NCBI GenBank assembly: GCA_903872875.1
Contig: CAIQMJ010000453.1
Location: 1 to 6,182, forward strand
Length of the DNA: 6,182 bases
Direction: 5' to 3'
DNA from: an uncultured Variovorax sp.
Lineage (GTDB): Bacteria > Pseudomonadota > Gammaproteobacteria > Burkholderiales > Burkholderiaceae_C
The notes under the pieces are model-generated. The model saw only the letters and a program-made list of their open reading frames with translations. It was not told where the DNA came from and did not search any database. This document shows positions 1 to 5,948 of this stretch, piece after piece; positions within the stretch are counted from its first letter, which is position 1; each line of letters opens with the position of its first letter. The translations under genes were made by a program, and so were the position numbers.

Positions 1-551
1 ACGTCGAACACCAGCGTGCCGCGGCCGCCGAACTTGTGCAGCGCGAAGCCGAACAGCACGGCCAGCAGGAGCACCTGAAGGATCTCGCCCTTGGCGAAGG
101 CGTCCACGAAGGTGTTCGGGATGATGTTGATCAGGAAGTCGACCGTGCCCTGCATCTTGCCGGGACCGGTGTAGGCTGCGATCGACTTGGTGTCGATGGA
201 CGCGGGGTCGATGTTCATGCCGACGCCCGGCTTGAGCACGTTGACCAGCACCAGGCCGACCCCCAGCGCGATGCTGCTGACGACCTCGAAGTACAGCAGC
301 GCGAGGCCGCCGGTCTTGCCGACCTTCTTCATGTCCTCCATGCCGGCGATGCCGATCACCACAGTGCAGAAGATGATCGGCGCGATGATCATCTTGATCA
401 GCTTGATGAAGGCATCGCCCAGCGGCTTCATCGCCTCGCCGCTCTGTGGATAGAAATGCCCAAGCAGTACGCCGATGACGACGGCAAAGACGACCTGGAG
501 ATAGAGGGAACGATAGAACGGTAGTTTTTTGGTGGCTGGCGATGTTGTCAT
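1..551 (-). CDS. dctA: C4-dicarboxylate/cation symporter DctA (partial, 3' end outside window)
   Basis: Inner-membrane symporter of the DAACS family, which takes up succinate, fumarate and malate with cations. The first 183 residues are visible of roughly 430-450 usual for the family; the gene runs off the left edge. Translation begins MTTSPATKKLPFYRSLY. Hydrophobic helices lie at about residues 15-34, 47-71 and 82-106. The second contains the family's KMIIAPIIFCTVVIGIAGM stretch, and the conserved segment VDAFAKGEILQVL follows nearer the window edge. The ATG (549-551) is preceded by a GGAAGG Shine-Dalgarno (complement of 558-563), and the family N-terminus begins close to it, which supports this start. 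It is transcribed away from dinB. Many dctA genes are controlled by a sigma-54 promoter with DctB/DctD, but I could not find a convincing -24/-12 element. The family call is strong; the exact substrate is inferred. Confidence 0.93.
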   Translation of the reverse strand, partial: MTTSPATKKLPFYRSLYLQVVFAVVIGVLLGHFYPQSGEAMKPLGDAFIKLIKMIIAPIIFCTVVIGIAGMEDMKKVGKTGGLALLYFEVVSSIALGVGLVLVNVLKPGVGMNIDPASIDTKSIAAYTGPGKMQGTVDFLINIIPNTFVDAFAKGEILQVLLLAVLFGFALHKFGGRGTLVFD

Positions 552-557
552 GGAATG

Positions 558-563
558 CCTTCC
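558..563 (-). promoter_or_regulatory. Ribosome binding site of dctA
   Basis: On the minus strand GGAAGG sits six bases before the ATG at 551-549. It is the best Shine-Dalgarno match seen at any start in this window and fixes the dctA start. Confidence 0.6.
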
Positions 564-668
564 GGAGGTTCTGGATCGGCCGCGGACCCGTGCCTTCTGG
601 GCTTCGGGCCGCGCGGCGCCGGGCGCGATTCTCCACCTTGTCGGCAGGGAACAGGAATTCCTTCCGTT

Positions 669-687
669 AGCTGTCAGTCAGCTGTCA
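669..687. repeat. Tandem 8-base direct repeat in the dctA-dinB intergenic region
   Basis: AGCTGTCA occurs at 669-676 and again at 680-687, an 11-base period, about one helical turn, so both copies would face the same side of the DNA. It lies about 120 bases before the dctA start and 55 before the dinB start, a plausible place for a regulator site serving either gene. On the minus strand the right copy contains TTGACA (688-683), a perfect -35 hexamer toward dctA, but no acceptable -10 lies 16-18 bases further. An AGGAATTCCT palindrome lies nearby at 653-662. The function is inferred only from position and spacing. Confidence 0.4.
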
Positions 688-742
688 ATTCGTCTCAACC
701 CTCACACACGCCAGGACGCCTGCAAAGCTTCAAAATCACGCC

Positions 743-1978
743 GTGACCGAACCGATCCGACGCATTGCCCACCTCGACATGGATGCCTTCTATGCCTCCG
801 TGGAACTGCTGCGCTACCCGCAGCTCAAGGGCATGCCCGTGGTGATCGGCGGCGGGCGCCGCAAGGTCGACGAGGCGATCCGCGACTTGCCCGACGGCGC
901 CACGCTGGCCGACATTCCCGTCGCCGCCTTTCCGCGTTTGAAGGATTACGTGGGCCGAGGCGTGATCACCACCGCCACCTATCCAGCGCGCCAGTTCGGC
1001 ATCGGGTCCGCCATGGGCCTGATGAAGGCCGCCAAGCTATGCCCGCAGGCCATCCTGCTGCCCGTCGACTTCGACCAGTACCGCGCCTTCTCGCGGCGCT
1101 TCAAGCAGATCATCCTGGAGATCGCGCCGTTGATGGAAGACCGCGGCGTCGACGAGGTGTACATCGACTTCACCGGAGTGCCCGGCGGACAGCGCGAGGG
1201 CGGCCGGGTGCTGGCGCGGCTGATCCAGAAGTCGATCCTCCAGGCCACCGGCCTGACCTGCTCGATCGGCGTGGCGCCCAACAAGCTGATCGCCAAGATG
1301 GCCAGCGAATTCAACAAGCCCAACGGCATCTCGGTGGTCTACGAGAGCGATCTCGAGCCGCTGATCTGGCCGCTGCCCGCGCGCAAGGTCAACGGCATCG
1401 GGCCAAAGGCCGATGCCAAGCTCGAACGCTTCGGCATGCGCACGGTCGGCGACATTGCAGCCAAGGACCGCCAATGGCTGATAGCGAATTTTGGCAAGGC
1501 CACCGGCGCCTGGATGCACGAGGTGTCGTGGGGCCGCGACGAGCGTCCGGTCGTGACGGAAAGCGAGCCCGTGTCGATGAGCCGCGAGACCACCTTCGAG
1601 CGCGACCTGCACGCCGTGCGCGACCGCGCCGAACTGGGCGCGATCTTCACGCACCTGTGCGAGAAGGTGGCGGAAGACCTGCAGCGCAAGGGCTACGTGG
1701 GCAAGACCATCGGTATCAAGCTGCGCTACGACGATTTCAAGATCGCAACGCGCGACCAGACGATCGATCGCTTCGTGGACGACGGCGCGAGCATCCGCCG
1801 CGTGGCGGGTCTGTGCCTCAAGCGCGTGCCACTCGAACGGCCGCTGAGACTGATCGGCGTGCGCGTGGGAGCGCTGGCCAGGGCCAACGAATTACCGACG
1901 GGCCCGCAGGCCGGCCCGCTCGCCCTGCCAGCCGGACGCACGGCTGAGCGCACGGACTCCACCGCCTCGCTCTTCTGA
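743..1978 (+). CDS. dinB: DNA polymerase IV (DinB, Y-family translesion polymerase)
   Basis: Error-prone Y-family polymerase that extends DNA past damaged bases. It has 411 residues against 351 in E. coli. Palm motifs are HLDMDAFYASVE (10-21), with metal ligand D12 and Y17 at the steric-gate position, and GVDEVYID (135-142), with catalytic D137 and E138. CSIGVAPNKLIAKMASEFNKP (173-193) is the usual third block. A helix-hairpin-helix element follows at about 213-239, then the little finger at about 275-380. About 30 extra residues sit between GG (36-37) and RGVITT (72-77), where E. coli has only four. The C-terminus TASLF resembles a sliding-clamp binding peptide lacking its usual Gln. The GTG start is chosen because the next ATG (780) falls inside the first catalytic motif and an in-frame stop lies at 668-670; no good Shine-Dalgarno is seen. 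I found no CTGT-N8-ACAG LexA box upstream. The stop overlaps the next gene. Confidence 0.95.
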   Translation: MTEPIRRIAHLDMDAFYASVELLRYPQLKGMPVVIGGGRRKVDEAIRDLPDGATLADIPVAAFPRLKDYVGRGVITTATYPARQFGIGSAMGLMKAAKLCPQAILLPVDFDQYRAFSRRFKQIILEIAPLMEDRGVDEVYIDFTGVPGGQREGGRVLARLIQKSILQATGLTCSIGVAPNKLIAKMASEFNKPNGISVVYESDLEPLIWPLPARKVNGIGPKADAKLERFGMRTVGDIAAKDRQWLIANFGKATGAWMHEVSWGRDERPVVTESEPVSMSRETTFERDLHAVRDRAELGAIFTHLCEKVAEDLQRKGYVGKTIGIKLRYDDFKIATRDQTIDRFVDDGASIRRVAGLCLKRVPLERPLRLIGVRVGALARANELPTGPQAGPLALPAGRTAERTDSTASLF

Positions 1979-1980
1979 TG
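1976..1980 (+). other. TGATG stop/start overlap joining dinB and the DUF2459 gene
   Basis: The dinB stop TGA (1976-1978) shares its last A with the ATG (1978-1980) of the downstream gene. No Shine-Dalgarno precedes this ATG, so ribosomes finishing dinB probably re-initiate here. This implies one transcript and coupled expression. Confidence 0.75.
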
Positions 1981-2685
1981 ACCCGCGCACTCCGACTCTG
2001 GGCGCGACGCGTCGGACTGGTGCTGCTGGTGCCGGCTGCCGCAGCCGCGCTCTACGTCGGCGCTGCCGGGGCACTGATGCTATGGCCGACCGATTCGATG
2101 GTGCCGCAGTCGGCCGACCGGCCGGCCCGTGCAGCGGCCATCGAAGCCTTCGTACTGAGCAACGGCGTCCACACCGACTACGCATTTCCGATCCGTTCGC
2201 AGGCGATCGACTGGACCCATGTTTTCGCGCAGGCCGACACGCCTACGGTGCCGCCGGACGCGGAGTTCATCGCCATCGGCTGGGGCGATCGCGAGTTCTA
2301 CCTTCATACGCCGACCTGGGCCGACCTGACGGTGCCCCGCGCGCTGGGCGCGCTGTCGGGACGCAACCGTACGCTGCTGCACGTCACCTGGTTGAGCCGT
2401 GCGCAACTGGGTCGAGGAACGTATGCGCTGCCGCTTTCGACCTGGCAGTACGAACGGCTGATCGCGCACGTCCGCGCAACGCTGCCGGGCGGGAAGGCGA
2501 CGCTGATCGCCGGTGCGCACTACGGCCGCGACGACGCGTTCTATGAAGCGCTCGGCAGCTATAGCGCCTTCGAGACCTGCAATACCTGGATCGGTCGCGG
2601 CCTGCGGCATGCCGGCGTCGCAATGGGCCTGTGGACGCCGTTCGATCTGAACGTCGTTCGGCATCTGGCGCCTGTACATCCGTGA
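1978..2685 (+). CDS. DUF2459 / TIGR02117-type membrane-anchored conserved hypothetical protein
   Basis: A 235-residue protein of unknown function. A basic N-terminus (RALRLWARR) is followed by one hydrophobic segment at about residues 12-36, either a membrane anchor or an uncleaved signal; the rest is predicted to be periplasmic. The soluble part carries the motifs by which I recognise the family: SNGVHTDYAFP (61-71), AIGWGDREFYLHTP (99-112) and CNTWIGRGLRHAGV (201-214), followed by GLWTPF (217-222). The conserved C201, with H65 or H181, could form a Cys/His catalytic pair as in papain-like folds, but this is inference and no activity is known to me. The gene starts inside the dinB stop, so it is probably co-expressed with it, although a functional link between an envelope protein and a lesion-bypass polymerase is not obvious. 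Family assignment is fairly sure; function is unknown. Confidence 0.85.
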   Translation: MTRALRLWARRVGLVLLVPAAAAALYVGAAGALMLWPTDSMVPQSADRPARAAAIEAFVLSNGVHTDYAFPIRSQAIDWTHVFAQADTPTVPPDAEFIAIGWGDREFYLHTPTWADLTVPRALGALSGRNRTLLHVTWLSRAQLGRGTYALPLSTWQYERLIAHVRATLPGGKATLIAGAHYGRDDAFYEALGSYSAFETCNTWIGRGLRHAGVAMGLWTPFDLNVVRHLAPVHP

Positions 2686-2689
2686 TTCG

Positions 2690-2707
2690 CGGCGAATGAC
2701 GTCGCCG
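2690..2707 (+). other. Small hairpin just after the DUF2459 gene
   Basis: CGGCGA (2690-2695) can pair with TCGCCG (2702-2707) across a six-base loop, five bases after the stop at 2683-2685. An alternative overlapping hairpin is ATTCG-CGG-CGAAT (2685-2697). No T tract follows, so it is at best a weak or Rho-assisted terminator or a 3' end stabiliser. The remaining bases up to 2819 hold no gene and no promoter I could defend. Confidence 0.25.
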
Positions 2708-2819
2708 ACGAAGGTGCGGCGCCCTGCTCCCGGCGCTTGCCGCGTCCTACAGATCGCCGCCGGGACGAGCGCGAAGTTCGGCCTTTCTCATCGAACTCAT
2801 CGACTGCGGAATATCTCCG

Positions 2820-4022
2820 ATGCCCACTGCCGCTTCACTGCGCCCCACACCTCTGGCCAATGGCCTCGTGTATGTGAACCCCGAGATGCCTGGCCTGCGC
2901 CGCTTCCGGCGTGGTGACGCCTTCCGCTACAAAGATGCACAGGGCGCATGGGTGAAGGATCCGGAAGAGATCGCTCGCATCCGCCAGCTGGCCATCCCGC
3001 CCGCGTATACCGAGGTCTGGATCTGCCCGCTGCCCAACGGCCATCTCCAGGCGACCGGCCTCGACGCCCGCGGCCGCAAGCAGTACCGCTATCACGCGGA
3101 CTGGCGAGTGCTGAAGGACGCCACCAAGTTCGAGAGGCTGGAAGCCTTCGGGCTTGCACTGCCGCGCATACGGGCCCGCATCACACGCGACCTGGAAACG
3201 ACGCCGCGCGCGCCCCTGGCCCGAGCCCGCGTGCTCGCGGCGCTGGTCCGGCTGCTGGACACCACCTTTCTGCGCATCGGCAACGAGGAATACGCGAGCA
3301 GCAACGGCTCCTACGGCCTGACCACGCTGAGACAGAAGCATGTGGATGTGCGGGGGAACTCATTGCGTCTGCACTTTCGCGGCAAGAGCGGCGTGATGCA
3401 CGAGGCCGCAATCGACGATCCACGCGTGGCGCAGATCGTCCGGCGCTGCCAGCAGTTGCCGGGCCAGGAACTGTTTCGTTACCAGGACGATGACGGCGCG
3501 CCGCACGGTCTGTCGTCCACCGACGTGAACGACTACCTTCGCGAGGCGGCCGGCGACAACTTCACGGCCAAGGATTTCCGCACCTGGCACGGTACGGTGC
3601 AGGCGCTGGAACTGACCCGGCTGGCTTGCGACGGCGATGTGGCTGCGCCGAGCACCGTGCGCTACAGCGCGAAGGAGATCCTTGCGGCGGTCGCCAAACA
3701 GCTGGGCAATACGCCCGCCGTGTGCAAAAAGGCCTATGTGCATCCGGCCGTGCTGTCGCTCGGCGGTGCGCTCTCGGGCGACGATGGCGCCATGCGCGAT
3801 ATCTGGAAGCGGATCGCCGGCCGAACACGACCTGCACGACGGCTGTATGCGGCGGAAGCCCGGCTGCTCGCATTCCTGCACGAGCACCGGCGCCACGCGC
3901 AACGGCTTGCCGCAAGAGAAGGTGCGAGTGCAAAGAAGCCGGCACCCACCAACCGGCGCATCGGCACTCAGGCGGCAGCGAGGTCGAAGCGAACGCTGCC
4001 GCGATCCGCGCTCAGCGCGTAA
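2820..4022 (+). CDS. DNA topoisomerase IB (poxvirus-like bacterial type)
   Basis: Relaxes supercoiled DNA without ATP by nicking one strand through a 3'-phosphotyrosyl bond. It has 400 residues. The N-terminal domain includes RRGDAFRYKDAQG (30-42) and the conserved IPPAYTEVWICP (59-70), followed by GRKQYRYH (85-92). The catalytic domain shows the whole active-site set: R152 in FLRIGNEEY, K189 in FRGKSGVMHE, R254 in KDFRTWHGT, N297 in LGNTPAVCKKAY and the nucleophile Y306. N297 stands where the vaccinia enzyme has His; to my knowledge Asn is usual in bacterial members. Residues 355-400 form a basic Ala/Arg/Lys-rich tail that may add DNA contacts. The ATG is preceded nine bases earlier by only a weak GGA (2808-2810). 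The gene follows the DUF2459 gene by 134 bases, so it may have its own promoter. Its last 55 bases overlap the convergent kinase-like gene. Confidence 0.94.
   Translation: MPTAASLRPTPLANGLVYVNPEMPGLRRFRRGDAFRYKDAQGAWVKDPEEIARIRQLAIPPAYTEVWICPLPNGHLQATGLDARGRKQYRYHADWRVLKDATKFERLEAFGLALPRIRARITRDLETTPRAPLARARVLAALVRLLDTTFLRIGNEEYASSNGSYGLTTLRQKHVDVRGNSLRLHFRGKSGVMHEAAIDDPRVAQIVRRCQQLPGQELFRYQDDDGAPHGLSSTDVNDYLREAAGDNFTAKDFRTWHGTVQALELTRLACDGDVAAPSTVRYSAKEILAAVAKQLGNTPAVCKKAYVHPAVLSLGGALSGDDGAMRDIWKRIAGRTRPARRLYAAEARLLAFLHEHRRHAQRLAAREGASAKKPAPTNRRIGTQAAARSKRTLPRSALSA
3968..4022. other. 55-base tail-to-tail overlap of two coding regions
   Basis: The topoisomerase gene ends with TAA at 4020-4022 on the plus strand, and the kinase-like gene ends with TGA (complement of 3968-3970) on the minus strand. 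The shared bases encode about the last 17 residues of each protein: the basic tail of the topoisomerase and the YALSADRGSVRFDLAAA end of the kinase-like protein. There is no room for a conventional intrinsic terminator between them. Confidence 0.8.
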
Positions 4023-4645
4023 CCGAGATCGTCTGCCAGCGACTGCAGTGCGATCACATCGATGGCGAGCTTGCGCGGCGCACGGTGCGCAGCCATGGCA
4101 TCGGCTTCGTCGGTCACGCCGGCGACGGCACTCAGCTGAATGCCGTAGCCCCCGTCCGGCGCGATGCGGATGGTCGCGACATTCGGCACGCTGTCCTGCA
4201 GGAAGCCCATGGCGCCCAGCAGCAGGTAGCGCAGTGCGGCGCCCGACGGCCAGCGCGGATCGCCATCACCGTCGGCCACCAGCGCCTCGTCGACGTCCAG
4301 CCGGATGTTCTGCAAGTCGAAGGCCGTGCGCATCAGCGACGTGCATTGCCGCACCAGTGCCGGGCGGCTGATACCGTCGTCTCCGGTGGCGAGTTCCCAG
4401 TCGCGCAGCGAACGCACGGCAGCGACGAGCTCGGCGATCTGGCTGTCTATCAGCGCGACACGCTCCTGGCAGGCCTCGGCATCGATCGTCGGCGCCGCCA
4501 CTTGGCGCTTGAGCATCAGCAGGCCCATGCGCATCACCGACACCGGAGCCGACATGTCGTGGCGCAAGGCAGGCAACGCACGGGTCAGCAGCTCGTGCCG
4601 CACACCGGCAGCGATCCAGCTGCGAGCTCCGGGAGAAGACTTCAT
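3968..4645 (-). CDS. Histidine-kinase-like protein with a degenerate ATP-binding region
   Basis: A soluble 225-residue protein with no membrane segment or sensor domain. The N-terminal part resembles a HisKA dimerisation/phosphoacceptor helix: LRHDMSAPVSVMRMGLLMLKR (27-47) matches the H-D/E-x-x-x-P pattern, with H29 as candidate phosphorylation site, and a second helix lies at about 56-86. Residues about 95-220 follow the general layout of a HATPase_c domain, but where the N-box should be the sequence is ALRYLLLGAMGFLQDS (137-152), without the Asn, and no DxGxG or GxGxG loop is visible. LAIDVIALQSLADDLGY (193-209) may be the remnant of the last helix. It is probably a histidine phosphotransferase or pseudokinase, comparable in design to ChpT-type proteins, rather than an active autokinase; this is inference. 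Its start overlaps the receiver gene's stop, making that protein its likely partner. Its 3' end overlaps the topoisomerase gene. Confidence 0.7.
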   Translation of the reverse strand: MKSSPGARSWIAAGVRHELLTRALPALRHDMSAPVSVMRMGLLMLKRQVAAPTIDAEACQERVALIDSQIAELVAAVRSLRDWELATGDDGISRPALVRQCTSLMRTAFDLQNIRLDVDEALVADGDGDPRWPSGAALRYLLLGAMGFLQDSVPNVATIRIAPDGGYGIQLSAVAGVTDEADAMAAHRAPRKLAIDVIALQSLADDLGYALSADRGSVRFDLAAA

Positions 4646-4647
4646 CA
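4643..4647 (-). other. TGATG stop/start overlap joining the receiver and kinase-like genes
   Basis: On the minus strand the receiver gene's TGA (4647-4645) shares its last base with the ATG (4645-4643) of the kinase-like gene. No clear Shine-Dalgarno precedes the ATG, which suggests translational coupling and balanced production of two interacting proteins. Confidence 0.75.
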
Positions 4648-5007
4648 GTGCGAGGACTTCGCGGGTGCGTCCGCAAGGATGCGGTCGAGCGCGTCGAAGT
4701 CGATCGGCTTTTGCAGATGATGGTCGAACAGGCCGGGCTCGCCGCCCGCCGCATCGCTCGCCGAAAAACCGGTGACCGCCACTAGCAAGGGCGGCTTGGG
4801 CAAGGTGCGCAGGCGGCGCGCAACTTCGGTCCCCGGCATGTCGGGCAGGGTCAGGTCGAGCAGCGCGACATCGAACGACTCTTCAGCCGCCGCATCGAGT
4901 GCCTGCTTCGCCGAGTAGGTGCAACGCGCCGTGTGGTCCTGCAGGGAAAGCAGTTCCAGCAGCAGGTCTGCAGCCGCCTCGTTGTCGTCGACGATCAGCA
5001 CGTTCAC
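4645..5007 (-). CDS. Stand-alone response regulator receiver protein
   Basis: A single CheY-like REC domain of 120 residues with no output domain. From the GTG at 5007 it begins VNVLIVDDNEAAADLL. The acidic pair is D7/D8, the phosphoacceptor D51 lies in VALLDLTLPDMPG, the switch residue is T79 in VAVTGFS, and the conserved lysine is K100 in LQKPIDFDAL. All catalytic positions are therefore present and it should accept a phosphoryl group. With no DNA-binding or enzyme part, it would act by protein contact or as a relay carrier. A TTG at 5025 would add six residues, but there a GAAGG lies too close (two bases) to act as ribosome site; the GTG has GGGA about nine bases upstream and matches where REC domains normally begin. 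It follows queF by 66 bases and is coupled to the kinase-like gene. The receiver call is sure; its target is unknown. Confidence 0.9.
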   Translation of the reverse strand: MNVLIVDDNEAAADLLLELLSLQDHTARCTYSAKQALDAAAEESFDVALLDLTLPDMPGTEVARRLRTLPKPPLLVAVTGFSASDAAGGEPGLFDHHLQKPIDFDALDRILADAPAKSSH

Positions 5008-5073
5008 AGAATTGATTCCCGGCAAAGCCTTCAGTATCGGTCCGCTGGGGCATCCCGGGGTGTAGGAGCAAGC

Positions 5074-5931
5074 CTACTGTCGCGCCGTACGGGCGTTCGA
5101 CGGCAGCGCACGCGGCGAACTCGTGCGGAACGGATTGATGTCCAGGCCGCCCCGGCGCGTGTAGCGCGCATAGACCGATAGCTTGTTGGGCCGGCACTTC
5201 CGCCAGATGTCCCAGAACATGCGCTCCGCACAAGGCTCGTGGAATTCGTTGTGGTTGCGGAAGCTGACGATGTAGCCGAGCAGGCCGGCCTGGTCGATCG
5301 GCGGTCCGCTGTAGCTGATCTGCACGCTGCCCCAGTCTGGCTGGCCGGTAACCAGGCAGTTGCTCTTGAGGAGCCGGCTGGTGAGCGTTTCGGTCACGGG
5401 TGGTTGCGTCGAATCGCTCTGCAGCAACTCGGGAGCGGGCTGGTAGTGCGTGCATTCGATGTCGAGCCGATCGAGGTCGAGGCCGTCCAGTTCGTGCACT
5501 GGTTCGCGGTCGAACAGTTCCGGCGATATCAGCTTCACGCCGACCCCGCCGCTGCGGCCGCTGCCGCGCCAGGCGGCTTCGCCCAGGTCGGCGCGCAGGC
5601 GCTCGCGCACCGCATCCGCGTCGGCAAAGACCGTGCTGTTGAAGCTGTTGAGGTAGAGCTTGAAGGACTTGCTCTCGATGATGTTGGGCGTTTCGCAAGG
5701 CACGGTGAAGTGCGCGATAGCAACCTGCGGCTTGCCGCGCGGATTGAGCCAGCTCAACTCGAACGCCGTCCAGAGGTCGGCGCCGAAGAAGGGCAAGGCA
5801 TCGGGTGAGATGCCCATCGCTTCGCGCTGCGCGGCGCGGGCGATCGGGAACAGCAGCGAAGCGTCGTAGCGGTCGACGTAGGCCGAAGCCCGACCGAGTT
5901 GCGACTGCGCGGGAGTGTTGTCGAGGGCCAT
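5074..5931 (-). CDS. queF: NADPH-dependent 7-cyano-7-deazaguanine reductase QueF (long, bimodular type)
   Basis: Cytoplasmic enzyme that reduces the nitrile of preQ0 to the aminomethyl group of preQ1 using NADPH, a step in making queuosine for tRNA. Its 285 residues match the E. coli-type bimodular form (about 282) rather than the short B. subtilis type. The signature ESKSFKLYLNSFN is at 86-98. Catalytic C192 lies in SNCLVTGQPDW with D199 as partner, and H231/E232 in FRNHNEFHE bind substrate; these correspond to C190, D197, H229 and E230 of E. coli with a constant shift of two. The ATG (5931-5929) lies 17 bases after the hydrolase stop, with CGGA a few bases upstream as a weak ribosome site. 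This close spacing suggests an operon with the hydrolase, and the receiver gene follows downstream. No preQ1 riboswitch would fit in the 17-base gap. Other queuosine genes are not in the window. Confidence 0.96.
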   Translation of the reverse strand: MALDNTPAQSQLGRASAYVDRYDASLLFPIARAAQREAMGISPDALPFFGADLWTAFELSWLNPRGKPQVAIAHFTVPCETPNIIESKSFKLYLNSFNSTVFADADAVRERLRADLGEAAWRGSGRSGGVGVKLISPELFDREPVHELDGLDLDRLDIECTHYQPAPELLQSDSTQPPVTETLTSRLLKSNCLVTGQPDWGSVQISYSGPPIDQAGLLGYIVSFRNHNEFHEPCAERMFWDIWRKCRPNKLSVYARYTRRGGLDINPFRTSSPRALPSNARTARQ

Positions 5932-5948
5932 GGATATCCGTTGCCTGA

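Noticed and set aside
36..524. 162-codon plus-strand open frame opposite dctA
   Set aside because: It is an antisense frame rich in Asp, His, Gln and Glu, as expected from the complement of a hydrophobic transporter gene; the DctA frame explains the region.
671..686. Possible LexA operator (two CTGT half sites) before dinB
   Set aside because: The half sites are in direct, not inverted, orientation and no ACAG lies at the required eight-base spacing from either.
683..688. TTGACA -35 element for dctA on the minus strand
   Set aside because: No TATAAT-like hexamer lies 16-18 bases downstream (the bases there are GGAAGG-like), so a sigma-70 promoter is not supported.
529..1947. 472-codon plus-strand open frame across dinB
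   Set aside because: It is a shadow of dinB in another frame: Arg/Ala/Gly-rich, with no recognisable domain, while dinB on the same bases has every Y-family motif.
3626..4720. 364-codon plus-strand open frame over the end of the topoisomerase and the kinase-like gene
   Set aside because: It spans two genes with clear or partial domain matches in other frames, and its composition is the low-complexity Arg/Ala/His pattern typical of GC-rich shadow frames.
5036..5063. GC-rich inverted bases between queF and the receiver gene as a terminator
   Set aside because: Only a short imperfect palindrome centred on CCCGGG is seen, with no T tract in either direction.
4883..5698. 271-codon minus-strand open frame over queF and the receiver gene
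   Set aside because: It is a frame-shifted shadow of queF, Gln/Arg/Ala-rich without motifs; queF in the true frame has all catalytic residues.
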